From Deltaproteobacteria bacterium UBA6601 (GTDB lineage Bacteria; Myxococcota_A; UBA796; UBA9615): a stretch of 64,000 bases of DNA. The DNA lies in contig DJIF01000103.1 of the NCBI GenBank assembly GCA_002433485.1, positions 637-64,636 on the forward strand, written 5' to 3'. The notes under the pieces were generated by a model. It had not been told where the DNA came from. It saw only the letters and a program-made list of their open reading frames with translations, and ran no database searches. Below are positions 28,301 through 36,121 of the stretch, piece by piece. A program made the position numbers and the translations under genes. Every line of letters begins with the position of its first letter. The stretch's first letter is position 1.

Positions 28301-28546
28301 GAAGCAGAGTTGTGTGAGGCTCTGGCCGACTGTCCCGATGGTATTGAGCTTCGTTGGGTACAAGAAGAGCCTGCCAATATGGGTGCTTGGCGCTTCGTCA
28401 GAGAACAGTTTGAGGAGCGGGGGCTTAAGCGGCTCAAGCTGGTCCGCCTCAGCCGTCCAGAGTCAGCCAGTCCGGCAACCGGGTCTGGTGCCAGTCACAA
28501 GTTGGAACAATCGCGCCTGCTCAGCAGGGCACTTGATAATGGCTGA
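25337..28546 (+). CDS. sucA: 2-oxoglutarate dehydrogenase E1 with inserted cNMP-binding-like domain
   Basis: 1069 aa, against about 930 for ordinary SucA. Residues 1-40 are the usual E2-binding N-terminus (FAEQLYERFLDDPNSVEPAW). Residues ~88-210 form a cyclic-nucleotide-binding-type domain (LQFFSGMSD, EGDYLIHQGAFGDGVYFVLDGVARV, LGPGEVIGGM...TRAA, then a C-helix). Residue 217 onward is E1 proper: LVRLYRVRGHVMADLDPLG, MAHRGRLNVLANIMG, the thiamine site GDAAFAGQGVIQESLN...NN, and HGFEGQGPEHSSAR. It decarboxylates 2-oxoglutarate and passes the succinyl group to SucB. In the phosphate-binding cassette the usual Glu of G-E-(L/M) is Gly159 (GGM) while Arg168 is kept, so the ligand may not be cAMP. 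It is followed at 25 bp by sucB. Confidence 0.95.
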   Translation: MAADLNVTNLTFAEQLYERFLDDPNSVEPAWRQYFESTESGRTVGLGPTKRPASIFRGMTAPQQVSAAPAKAPGSGLNGSSNPEHLRLLRGLQFFSGMSDQTLEFVSSRTVQHRVKEGDYLIHQGAFGDGVYFVLDGVARVERGGEWVANLGPGEVIGGMSFTPQQTRAADVISHTELRLLKLDSDSVDTVLNHFAGFARRLFEITARRLRTTSMIQQRVGQLVRLYRVRGHVMADLDPLGRQPEAHPELELDYHGLSENDLDQVVYLGDRDLEVHTLRSVVGRMKKTYCNHIGVQFMHIEEVEVQEWLQERMESTQNTCDLSRDEQVRILTKLTEAELFEQFIHAKYLGAKRFSLEGAESLIPLLDIAIEEAAERGIQKAFLGMAHRGRLNVLANIMGKQSQQIFTEFEDANPEQYIGKGDVKYHMGFSSVRTSQSGREVHLSLCFNPSHLAFITPVVQGRVRATQDRLGDDARDQVMGIVIHGDAAFAGQGVIQESLNLSQLEGYRSGGTLHIVVNNQVGFTTDPDDSRSCRYATDVAKMLQVPVFHVNGEHPDAVAQVIRLAMEFRSRWGRDVVIDMYCYRRHGHNEGDEPRYTQPEMYQRVDQQGTVRENFVRNMVALGVITEDDAAAIAANCKANLESDLAAARGAAPSPAPASPSQIRNLWAGFHGGLESTEAAHKTAVSRDMLVGLMEKITATPDIKLNRKLGRLLKRRAEMGSVGESLDWWAGEALAFASLLVEGTRLRVSGQDSQRGTFSHRHAVLHDQSNGQQVSAFDSLAEGQGKFDVFNSPLSEAAVLAFDFGYSLEWPDGLVIWEAQFGDFANGAQVIIDQFISTSEDKWSRLNGLVMLLPHGFEGQGPEHSSARLERFLTLAAEDNMRIVNLTNPAQFFHALRRQLCSKLRKPLVVMTPKSLLRHPKAVSALEEFSEGGFQKVIKDPTGVNLKQAPFVLLCSGKLYYELEDARASAAELANVPILRLEQLYPFPEAELCEALADCPDGIELRWVQEEPANMGAWRFVREQFEERGLKRLKLVRLSRPESASPATGSGASHKLEQSRLLSRALDNG

Positions 28547-28571
28547 AATCGCAGCCAGCTAAGAGGGAAAT

Positions 28572-29750
28572 ATGTCGGGAGAAATTATTGTTCCATCGGT
28601 AGGAGAGTCCATCACTGAGGTGGTGGTTAGCCGTTGGTTGGTGCCAGTTGGCAGCTATGTTGCTGTTGATACGCCTGTGGTTGCGCTGGAGACCGACAAA
28701 GCGAGCGTTGAGGTCCCGGCCCCGATCGAAGGTTTCCTCCGTTCTGTTGAGAAGCAGGTGGAAGATGTCGCTGAAGTGGGTGCTCTGCTGGGCATGATGG
28801 AGGCTGGAGATCCGCCTGAGGACTTTGGTCAAGCGCCTGCCGCCCAGGAGGCTGCTCCCGGGCCGCAAGAGGCGGTGGCGATGCCTGCTGCACAGCGGGT
28901 GCTCGATCAGGCAGGGCTCAAGGCCGCTGAGGTTCAGGGCACTGGCCTCGGTGGTCGCATCCTCAAGGAAGATGCCCAGGCGGCGGTCCGGACTGCCCCA
29001 GTGGCGGCCAGCGCTAAGACCGCTCGTCCGGTGCAGGCTGCCACCGGTAGCCGGGTCGAGGAGGCGGTTCCCATGACCCGAATGCGCCGCACCATTGCGA
29101 GCCGGCTGGTCGAGGCTCAGAACAGCGCGGCGTTGTTGACCACGGTGAACGAGGCCGACATGAGCGCGGTGATGGATCTGAGGGCTCGCTTCAAGGACCG
29201 CTATCTGGAGCAGTACGGGATCAAGCTCGGCTTTATGTCGTTCTTCGTAAAAGCGGTGATCGAGGGGCTTAAGGCCTTCCCTGCGCTCAATGCTGAGATT
29301 CGCGGCGACGATGTAGTTTACAAGCACTACTTTGACATCGGTGTGGCGGTCGGCGGCGGCAAGGGTCTGGTGGTGCCGATTCTGCGCAATGCTGAGTCAA
29401 TGAGTTTTGCTGATATTGAGCTACAGATTGCCGACTTTGGTCGTCGCGCACAGGCCGGTCAGATCATGCCTGACGATCTGACTGGAGGCACCTTCAGCAT
29501 TAGCAATGGCGGGGTCTATGGGTCGCTACTGTCGACCCCGATAGTGAACCCTCCGCAGAGCGGAATCCTGGGAATGCACAATATCGTCGAGCGTCCGGTC
29601 GGTGTGGATGGTCAGGTCGTATTGCGTCCCATGATGTATCTCGCGGTGACCTACGATCATCGCATCGTCGATGGACGTGAGGCGGTCGGCTTCCTTATTC
29701 GAATCAAGGAGTGCATCGAGAATCCAGAGCGCATTTTGCTGGAGGTGTGA
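28572..29750 (+). CDS. sucB: Dihydrolipoamide succinyltransferase, E2 of OGDH
   Basis: 392 aa. The lipoyl domain (1-75) has the modified lysine in ETDKASVEV. The peripheral-subunit-binding domain lies at ~108-142 ([11 protein letters not shown]...[13 protein letters not shown]). The catalytic domain ends with the [12 protein letters not shown] motif that supplies the His/Asp pair. It sits between sucA and lpd with GGAGG leading into lpd. It forms the cubic core of the complex in the cytoplasm. Confidence 0.95.
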   Translation: MSGEIIVPSVGESITEVVVSRWLVPVGSYVAVDTPVVALETDKASVEVPAPIEGFLRSVEKQVEDVAEVGALLGMMEAGDPPEDFGQAPAAQEAAPGPQEAVAMPAAQRVLDQAGLKAAEVQGTGLGGRILKEDAQAAVRTAPVAASAKTARPVQAATGSRVEEAVPMTRMRRTIASRLVEAQNSAALLTTVNEADMSAVMDLRARFKDRYLEQYGIKLGFMSFFVKAVIEGLKAFPALNAEIRGDDVVYKHYFDIGVAVGGGKGLVVPILRNAESMSFADIELQIADFGRRAQAGQIMPDDLTGGTFSISNGGVYGSLLSTPIVNPPQSGILGMHNIVERPVGVDGQVVLRPMMYLAVTYDHRIVDGREAVGFLIRIKECIENPERILLEV

Positions 29751-29752
29751 GG

Positions 29753-31150
29753 ATGTCTCAGTCTTTCGATGTTGTTGTCATCGGCGCCGGACCAGGGGGC
29801 TATGTGGCAGCTATCCGCTGTGCGCAGCTCGGCTTGAGTGTGGCCTGTGTGGAGCGGGAGCCGAAGCTCGGTGGTACCTGCTTGCGGGTCGGCTGCATCC
29901 CCTCTAAAGCGTTGCTTGAGTCGAGTGAGCGGTATGTCGAAGCGAAAAAGCATCTGAAGAGTCATGGGGTTAAGGTCAAAGGTGTTTCTCTTGATCTCGG
30001 CAAGATGCTGGGCCGTAAGGACAAGATCGTTGAGGGCCTGACCGATGGTGTGGCCCACCTTCTCAAGAAAAATGCAGTTGAGCGTCTTGACGGACATGGC
30101 TCTCTTCAGGGCAAGACCGAAGCCGGTTATGTCGTTGAGGTGAGCGGCGCTGAGGGCGCGCAGACGGTTACTGGACGAAACGTCATCATTGCGACCGGCA
30201 GCGCGGTTGCCGATCTGCCCGGAGTCGAGCGGGGAGATCGGATCGGCGGGAGCACAGAGGCTCTGTCTTATCCTGAGGTCCCCGAGCACCTGGTGGTCAT
30301 TGGGGCAGGGGTCATTGGCCTCGAATTAGGTTCCGTGTGGTCGCGGCTTGGTGCTCAGGTCACCGTGCTGGAGTATGCCGAACGCTGTCTGCCGATGATG
30401 GACTCGGCGATTGGCAAGGAAGCCACCAAGATCTTCAAGCGGCAGGGCCTGACGCTCAAGTTTGGCGTCCGCGTTACCGGTGCCAGGGTCGAAGGTGAAG
30501 GCTGCGTTGTCGAGGCTGAGGGTCAGGACCCTATTACCTGTGATCGGGTCCTGGTTGCTGTGGGTCGTAGGCCTTTCACCGACAACCTGGGTCTTGACAG
30601 TGTTGGGATTGAAGTCGACGAGAGAGGCCGTATTCCCGTAAATGGTGAGCTTGAGACTTCTGTCCCGGGCATCTTTGCCATCGGCGATGTTGTGCAGGGT
30701 GCGATGTTGGCGCACAAGGCCGAGGAGGAGGGGATTGCAGTGGCTGAGCGTTTGGGTACTGGCTGGGGGCATGTGAACTACGATGCCATTCCAAATGTCA
30801 TCTACACCGATCCTGAGATTGCCACTGTTGGCCGCTCAAGCGAACAACTGGAGGCTGCTGGAGTGCCCTTTAAGGCCGGCTCCTTTCCGTTTCGAGCCAA
30901 TGGACGAGCTCGGGCGCTGGGCCAGGTTGATGGACTGGTGAAGATTCTCGCCCATGCCGAAACGGATCGGGTCTTAGGCGTGCACATGATCGGCCCACGA
31001 GTAGGTGAGCTGATCATTGAGGCGGCCATGGCCATGTCATTTGGCGCCTCAAGTGAGGACATTGCGCGGGTCTGTCACGCGCACCCGACTCTCCACGAGG
31101 TCGTCAAAGAAGCGGCCCTGGCGGTCGACGGTCGTGCAATTCATTCATAG
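29753..31150 (+). CDS. lpdA: Dihydrolipoamide dehydrogenase (E3)
   Basis: 465 aa from the ATG at 29753, two bases after the sucB stop and behind GGAGG. FAD fingerprint VVVIGAGPGGYVAAI, redox disulfide GGTCLRVGCIPSK, NAD site VVIGAGVIGLELGSVW, second FAD site FAIGDVVQG and the active-site HAHPTLHE are all present. It reoxidises the lipoyl arm of E2 with NAD+. Third gene of the sucAB-lpd operon; it could also serve other lipoyl complexes. Confidence 0.95.
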   Translation: MSQSFDVVVIGAGPGGYVAAIRCAQLGLSVACVEREPKLGGTCLRVGCIPSKALLESSERYVEAKKHLKSHGVKVKGVSLDLGKMLGRKDKIVEGLTDGVAHLLKKNAVERLDGHGSLQGKTEAGYVVEVSGAEGAQTVTGRNVIIATGSAVADLPGVERGDRIGGSTEALSYPEVPEHLVVIGAGVIGLELGSVWSRLGAQVTVLEYAERCLPMMDSAIGKEATKIFKRQGLTLKFGVRVTGARVEGEGCVVEAEGQDPITCDRVLVAVGRRPFTDNLGLDSVGIEVDERGRIPVNGELETSVPGIFAIGDVVQGAMLAHKAEEEGIAVAERLGTGWGHVNYDAIPNVIYTDPEIATVGRSSEQLEAAGVPFKAGSFPFRANGRARALGQVDGLVKILAHAETDRVLGVHMIGPRVGELIIEAAMAMSFGASSEDIARVCHAHPTLHEVVKEAALAVDGRAIHS

Positions 31151-31401
31151 CGGCTGCAGTTGGCTGGCTGATCGGGGCAGTTCAAACACTGCGATGACCG
31201 TCAATGTCGCGTCGCGGCTCCGAGGCTGGCGCCTCCTCGTCCCAGACCGGGCGTAGCGCGGCTGGGCGTGGGGCAGCGGTCAAGCTGCGGCTGGTGCCTT
31301 GCTGGTTGTCTGCGATGGAGATGTGTCTCCGCCTGCGTGTTTAGATTCTTTGTCTGCTACCGGCACTTGAGTTAGAGTCCGCCACCTGGAGGTATCTACC
31401 G

Positions 31402-31647
31402 ATGCATTCGGCCCATCTTGGGGGACAGATCAAGGGGTTTCAGGCCTGCTCTTGCGCGGGCCAAGATCCCGATCCAGGAGCCATGAATACAGACTCGGAA
31501 GGCCTGCTGGTGAACTCTTCAGGGCCGCGCTTCGGGATCCTGAGGGATTGGCCAGGTGCCGTCCTTAACGACGGGCTCCTCGGTGTTTCAGAGTTGCCAG
31601 ACCAATCCGTAGCCGGGCTAGCCCTGGTACTAGACGACGAAGTATGA
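31402..31647 (+). CDS. Uncharacterised 81-aa protein coupled to the fused E1 gene
   Basis: ATG at 31402 is nine bases behind GGAGG (31388-31392). The stop overlaps the next start as ATGA (31644-31647). The same overlap joins the next gene pair, so this looks like a genuine first cistron. The product has no signal peptide, a CSC motif near residue 17 and an acidic tail (LVLDDEV). No lipoyl or acyl-carrier attachment motif is seen. An internal Met at residue 28 (MNTDSEGLL) is an alternative start. Function unknown; the context suggests a small partner of the dehydrogenase/acyltransferase. Confidence 0.55.
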   Translation: MHSAHLGGQIKGFQACSCAGQDPDPGAMNTDSEGLLVNSSGPRFGILRDWPGAVLNDGLLGVSELPDQSVAGLALVLDDEV

Positions 31648-33911
31648 GTCTGGCTGGTCAACCGCGCACCGAGGTGGTCGATGAGGCCTTCGCAAGGCTG
31701 GTAGAGCAGACCAGCCAGGGAGCACCCCAGAGTCTCGACGCCACTTTGCTGCGTGCCGACGGTAGCGCCAGTCAGCTCACCGGCAGAGTGGCTCTTGAGC
31801 TATTCAATGCCCAGGCGAGTTCCCGTCATCTGGATTATGAAGCTCGTGCTCTCAGGGCCAGGGGGGAAGGCTTCTATACCATTGGTAGTTCGGGTCACGA
31901 GTCGAACGTGGTGCTCGGTGAACTCCTCGCTCCCAGCGATCTGTGTTTTCTCCACTATCGTTCCGGCGCCTTGGTTGTCAGGCGATTGGGCAGAACACCG
32001 GGTGAGACCCCCTTGTTTGATGTGCTGTTGTCCATGTGTGCGAGCAGTGAGGATCCCGTTTCCGGAGGGCGCCATAAGGTCTGGGGCTCGCAGCGCCTCA
32101 ACATTCCTCCGCAGACTTCAACCATCGCCTCTCATCTCCCCAAGGCAGTAGGGGCTGCTTTTTCCCTGGACCGGGGCCGTCATCTCGGACTGGAAACGGG
32201 CTTGGGCGACGACGCCATTGTCTGTTGCAGTATGGGTGACGCAAGCCTTAACCACTCAAGCACGCAAGGTGCCATTAACTCGGCATTATGGGCGAGCACT
32301 CAAGGTGTTCCGGTGCCGCTGCTTTTTGTTTGCGAGGACAATGGGCTGGGGATCAGCGTAAGGACACCCGAAAACTGGGTTCAGAAGAGCATCTCCGGGC
32401 GCCATGGCTTGAGCTATGTCTACGCTGACGGCGCTGATCTCGCGCAAGCCTGGGACGCAGCGTCTGAAGCGGTGAGCTTGTGCAGGTCAGCACGGCGCCC
32501 AGTGTTCCTGCACCTCAAGACCTGTCGTTTGTTCGGGCACGCTGGCTCCGATGTGGAGACCTCTTATCAGGTTCGCCGGGAGATTGAAGCCGCTGAGGCC
32601 CAAGATCCTCTGTTGGCCGCAGCCCGGGCTCTGGTTGCCCAGGGCTTCGCCACTGCTGCCGAGTTGATCGACATTTATGAGGGGCTCAGAACTCGGATTC
32701 AGAGTCTCGGGCGCGAAGCGGCCAGTCGTCCGCGCTTGTCGTCAGCTGCTGAAGTGCTGGCCCCGCTGGCTCCCTTAACGCCAGAGGCCGTCGCGCAACA
32801 GGCGCGAAGGGACGATCCGGCGGCCAGAAAGGCGGCTTTTGGCTCGGCACTTCCCGAGGAGTCGACCAGGCCTCGGCACCTCGCAGTACAGCTCAATCGG
32901 GTGCTCCGAGAGACCCTTGCTATGTATGCAGAGACCTCCATCTTTGGCGAAGATGTTGCCAGGAAAGGTGGGGTTTATCACGTTACTGAAGGGCTCCATC
33001 GAGACTTCGGTGGCGGCCGGGTTTTTAACACCCTTCTGGATGAACAGACCATTTTGGGCATTGCCATCGGCGCAGGTCATCTGGGTCAGATTCCCATTCC
33101 TGAGATTCAATTTCTGGCTTATGTCCATAACGCGATCGATCAACTTCGCGGCGAGGCCTCATCGTTGTCGTTTTTCTCAGACGGAGCGTGGAGCAATCCC
33201 ATGGTGGTGCGGATTGCCAGCTTCGGCTATCAGCGAGGCTTCGGTGGACACTTTCATAACGACGCTTCAATCGCCGCGCTGAGGGACATCCCAGGTCTGG
33301 TGATCGCCTGTCCAAGCCGCGGTGATGATGCGGTCGGGATGATGCGCACTGCCATTGCCCTGGCTCGGGTCGACGGACGGGTGGTGCTCTTCTTAGAACC
33401 GATCGCCCTTTATATGAGTAAGGATCTCTATGAGCCAGGTGATGGCAAATGGTTGACCCTGTATCCGCCTCCCGGTGAAGTGGTCGATCTGGGAGAACCA
33501 CGGTTCTATGAGGACACGGCTACTGCAGAGCTTCTCATCATCACCTTTGGTAACGGTGTGCCGTTGTCTCTGCAAGCAGCGCGCAGCCTAGCCTCAACAG
33601 GGCTTAGCGTGCGGGTGATGGATATCCGCTGGATAGCACCGCTCAACCATCAGGCCATTCAAACGGCTGCCCGGGCGGCGGGACGGGTCCTGGTGGTCGA
33701 TGAGGGGCGTCGCAGCGGGGGCCTTTCTGAGGCCATCCTTACCAGCCTTACCGAGGGCGGGTTGGGGCACCTACCCACCAGTCGAGTGGTCGGAGAGGAC
33801 TGCTTTATTCCACTGGGCGATGCCTGGGAGCATGTGCTCCCATCGGTGCAGAGCATTCATCAGGCAGCCTTGGCGCTGGTTAATGATCAGAGCACGAGGG
33901 AAGACCCATGA
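31644..33911 (+). CDS. Fused alpha/beta thiamine-diphosphate-dependent 2-oxoacid dehydrogenase E1
   Basis: 755 aa. The N-terminal half is an E1-alpha (YTIGSSGHESNVVLGELL, SGGRHKVWGS; thiamine motif from GDA at 198 to EDN at 231-233). A linker lies near residues 350-410. The C-terminal half is an E1-beta (SIFGEDVARKGGVYHVTEGL, TLLDEQTILGIAIGAG, PEIQF, then a transketolase C-domain with VRVMDIRWIAPL and DEGRRSGGLSEAI). The architecture resembles the branched-chain 2-oxoacid dehydrogenase E1 pair fused into one chain. The true substrate is unknown. No dedicated E2 is adjacent. It overlaps both neighbours by ATGA, coupling it to the FabD-like gene. Confidence 0.88.
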   Translation: MSLAGQPRTEVVDEAFARLVEQTSQGAPQSLDATLLRADGSASQLTGRVALELFNAQASSRHLDYEARALRARGEGFYTIGSSGHESNVVLGELLAPSDLCFLHYRSGALVVRRLGRTPGETPLFDVLLSMCASSEDPVSGGRHKVWGSQRLNIPPQTSTIASHLPKAVGAAFSLDRGRHLGLETGLGDDAIVCCSMGDASLNHSSTQGAINSALWASTQGVPVPLLFVCEDNGLGISVRTPENWVQKSISGRHGLSYVYADGADLAQAWDAASEAVSLCRSARRPVFLHLKTCRLFGHAGSDVETSYQVRREIEAAEAQDPLLAAARALVAQGFATAAELIDIYEGLRTRIQSLGREAASRPRLSSAAEVLAPLAPLTPEAVAQQARRDDPAARKAAFGSALPEESTRPRHLAVQLNRVLRETLAMYAETSIFGEDVARKGGVYHVTEGLHRDFGGGRVFNTLLDEQTILGIAIGAGHLGQIPIPEIQFLAYVHNAIDQLRGEASSLSFFSDGAWSNPMVVRIASFGYQRGFGGHFHNDASIAALRDIPGLVIACPSRGDDAVGMMRTAIALARVDGRVVLFLEPIALYMSKDLYEPGDGKWLTLYPPPGEVVDLGEPRFYEDTATAELLIITFGNGVPLSLQAARSLASTGLSVRVMDIRWIAPLNHQAIQTAARAAGRVLVVDEGRRSGGLSEAILTSLTEGGLGHLPTSRVVGEDCFIPLGDAWEHVLPSVQSIHQAALALVNDQSTREDP

Positions 33912-34957
33912 TGCGGGCACTACTGGTCTGTCCTGGCCGAGGCAGTTATACGGCCAGAACCCTGGGGCATCTCGCAAGATATGGCGCGGTATGCCCGGAG
34001 CTGCTCGAGGCAGCTGATCGTCTGCGCCTCGACCGCGGCGAAGAGGCGGTGAGCGTTCTTGATAGCGCCGCTACCTTTGACGAGGCGCTGATGATGCAGG
34101 GGTCAAATGCGGCAGCTTTGACCTTCTTGAGCAGCGTGGTGGATCTGCATCGACTGGACCGCAGTCGAGTCGCAATTGAGGCTGTGATTGGCAACTCTAT
34201 GGGCTGGTATACGTCCCTGTACGCTGCCGGTGCCCTGTCTTTTGAGCAGAGCCTGGAGTTGGTGTTGACCATGGGTGGGCTGCAGCATCAAGGCTCAGGA
34301 AGTCAGGTTCTCTATCCGCTGGTGGACGGTGACTGGCGTCTCGACGCAGGTCGCGTTGCTACAGTCGAGCAGGCGGTTGCACGCAGCGGTGCGCGGTGGT
34401 CCATCCGCCTGGGAGGCTTCGCGGTGCTGGCCGGAACCGATCAGCAGATCGCAGAACTGATGGGTCCCGATGGACTCCCTGAAGTGGACGGAGTCGGTAC
34501 TTCCTTCCCGCTCCATCTGCATCACCATGCTGCCTATCACACCCCACTGATGGCTCGCGTCAGCGAGCTTGGATCTTCCAGTTTGGCTGACTTGTCGTGG
34601 TCCGCACCCAGTGCGGCTTTGGTGGACGGGCGGGGCATGGTCTGGAGACCCCGCTTTGCCGATCCTCGAGCCCTCAGGGATTACACCCTGGGACATCAGG
34701 TTACTCAACTCTATGACTTCACCAGCTCGCTACGCGTCGCCCTAAAGACCTACGCGCCCGATCGTCTGATCCTCCTCGGTCCAGGTCAGAGCCTGGGCTC
34801 GCCAGTGGCTCAGGTCTTGATTGCCGAGGGTTGGCAAGGCATCCGCACCAGGAAAGACTTCAAGCAGCGGCAGAACTCTGATGAACCGCTGGTTATTGCG
34901 CTCGACCGTCCAGAGCAGGCTCGGCATGTACTCCAGCCCAACTCAGACGCTGCCTGA
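33908..34957 (+). CDS. FabD-like acyltransferase (ACP S-malonyltransferase family)
   Basis: 349 aa. The start overlaps the E1 stop (ATGA). Features of the malonyl/acyl-transferase fold: opening LLVCPGRGSYT (oxyanion-loop position, where FabD has PGQGSQ), nucleophile elbow GNSMG at residues 95-99 (Ser97; usual form GHSxG), and a late His in AAYHTPLM (His211) as the probable catalytic base. An Arg typical of malonyl selectivity is not evident at the elbow region, so the acyl group may differ from malonyl. Inference: it transfers an acyl group made by the coupled E1. Soluble. Confidence 0.75.
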   Translation: MMRALLVCPGRGSYTARTLGHLARYGAVCPELLEAADRLRLDRGEEAVSVLDSAATFDEALMMQGSNAAALTFLSSVVDLHRLDRSRVAIEAVIGNSMGWYTSLYAAGALSFEQSLELVLTMGGLQHQGSGSQVLYPLVDGDWRLDAGRVATVEQAVARSGARWSIRLGGFAVLAGTDQQIAELMGPDGLPEVDGVGTSFPLHLHHHAAYHTPLMARVSELGSSSLADLSWSAPSAALVDGRGMVWRPRFADPRALRDYTLGHQVTQLYDFTSSLRVALKTYAPDRLILLGPGQSLGSPVAQVLIAEGWQGIRTRKDFKQRQNSDEPLVIALDRPEQARHVLQPNSDAA

Positions 34958-35021
34958 AGCTTTGGTTTAAGTATCGCCCTCGGCGATCGAATCGAGCTCA
35001 ACTCAACCGACATAGGACCCC

Positions 35022-35043
35022 CCTGGCCCTGCTAGGGGCCAGG
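35022..35043. terminator. GC-rich hairpin between convergent operons
   Basis: CCTGGCCC (35022-35029) and GGGCCAGG (35036-35043) are exact reverse complements with a 6-base loop. The hairpin lies in the 112-bp gap between the FabD-like gene and the convergent azurin gene. There is no T-run on either strand, so it is a hairpin only, plausibly limiting read-through. Confidence 0.4.
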
Positions 35044-35069
35044 CGGGCCAGTCAGGGGGCGGGCTGAAC

Positions 35070-35702
35070 TTACTTTACGACCAGCACACCCTTCATCAGG
35101 GTTGAGTGTCCCGGAAACGAGCACAGGAAGGGGTATTCTCCTGGGCCGGGCAGCTCAAACTCAATGAGGTCGCTTTCACCGCCACCAAGGAGCTTGGTGT
35201 GGGCGAGCATCTCCGCGTCACCGGCGGGAATGTAGCCATTGTCCTTATGGCTGGCGGCCTTTGCCGACCAGGCAGCTGAGTCAGTACCCGGCTTCAGGAC
35301 TACCAGATTGTGGCCCATGGCTTCTTTTGCGATCTTTCCGACGTGCTTTAGCTCAAGCTTGACCTTGGTGCCCTCAACCTCGATCCGCTCTGTGTTGAAC
35401 CGCATCATGTCGGTGGCCTCTACGCGTACGACCCCCTCGGCATCGGGAACCAGGGCGGTCGCGGTGGGAGCTGCCGCCGCTGGAGCTTCTTTGCCTTCAG
35501 CCTCTGCGGTGGCTGCCGGCTCGGCTTGTTGCTCCTCAGTTGCTGCGGGTGCAGCGCTAGCTTTATCAGCGTGGGAGTGAGCCTCTTTATCAGCGTGGGA
35601 GTGAGTCTCTGCTGCTGGAGCGGCCGTTGAAGCGGCTTCCTCACTGCTGCAGCCGAGCATGAACGAGATAACAACGAAAAGCGGAAGGAACCGAGCGGGC
35701 AT
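35070..35702 (-). CDS. Lipoprotein azurin (type-1 copper protein)
   Basis: 210 aa from the ATG at 35702, chosen because it gives a lipoprotein signal (lipobox FMLGC, Cys18). Residues 19-88 are an Ala/Glu/Pro linker with two HSHADK repeats. Residues 90-210 are azurin: MMRFNTERIEV, MGHN (His131), AHTKLLGGGE, FLCSFPGHSTLMKG with Cys194, His199 and Met203. The four copper ligands are all present. It would be a membrane-tethered one-electron carrier in the periplasm or on the surface. A Fur-type palindrome lies 102 bp upstream of the start. It follows the nqr cluster on the same strand. Confidence 0.9.
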   Translation of the reverse strand: MPARFLPLFVVISFMLGCSSEEAASTAAPAAETHSHADKEAHSHADKASAAPAATEEQQAEPAATAEAEGKEAPAAAAPTATALVPDAEGVVRVEATDMMRFNTERIEVEGTKVKLELKHVGKIAKEAMGHNLVVLKPGTDSAAWSAKAASHKDNGYIPAGDAEMLAHTKLLGGGESDLIEFELPGPGEYPFLCSFPGHSTLMKGVLVVK

Positions 35703-35803
35703 AACAACTCTGAGGTAATGGGTTTGAATGCAGGGTGGCAGATGGAATGAACAGTAAACGCTGGATGGTGCCACTGGTCATCCAAATGAGGGGAGGATAC
35801 TAA

Positions 35804-35824
35804 TGATAATGAGATTCATTATCA
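35804..35824. promoter_or_regulatory. Fur-type operator upstream of azurin
   Basis: TGATAATGA (35804-35812), spacer GAT, and TCATTATCA (35816-35824) make a perfect 9-bp inverted repeat, matching the classical Fur box arms and sharing its core with the site at 8,341. It lies between the nqrM stop and the azurin start on the minus strand, so azurin is the natural target. Regulator identity is inferred. Confidence 0.82.
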
Positions 35825-35845
35825 AGAAGGGCGGACCAACTAAGC

Positions 35846-36085
35846 TCAGTGAGCGAGCTCGCAGGCCTTGGTGGCGAAGGCGCATGTCGCCGGAGTTTTA
35901 TCACAGGAGCGAGGGTCATCGTCACAGTCCCGCTCGATGATAGGGCGACCATTTTCATCACAGATACAGTCCACTCCACCGACCCCGCCGCATGAGCCGC
36001 GTAGTCTGCGCCCGCCGAACAACACCCCAATGGCCATCAGGCACATCAGCAAGGCAACTGCGACAATGGTGACTAGTAGAACCAC
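35846..36085 (-). CDS. nqrM: Na+-NQR maturation protein NqrM (DUF539)
   Basis: 79 aa. One N-terminal membrane segment (LLVTIVAVALLMCLMAIGVLF) followed by the family signature GGRRLRGSCGGVGG and CIC. NqrM is needed to place iron at the NqrD/NqrE cysteine site (family knowledge). The C-terminal tail has extra cysteines (CDDDPRSCDKTPATC), more than I expect for the family. It is the last gene of the nqr/apbE set, 36 bp after apbE. Confidence 0.85.
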   Translation of the reverse strand: MVLLVTIVAVALLMCLMAIGVLFGGRRLRGSCGGVGGVDCICDENGRPIIERDCDDDPRSCDKTPATCAFATKACELAH

Positions 36086-36121
36086 GATGATTCCTCCAAA
36101 GCTCAGCTTAGCGCAGAGAAC

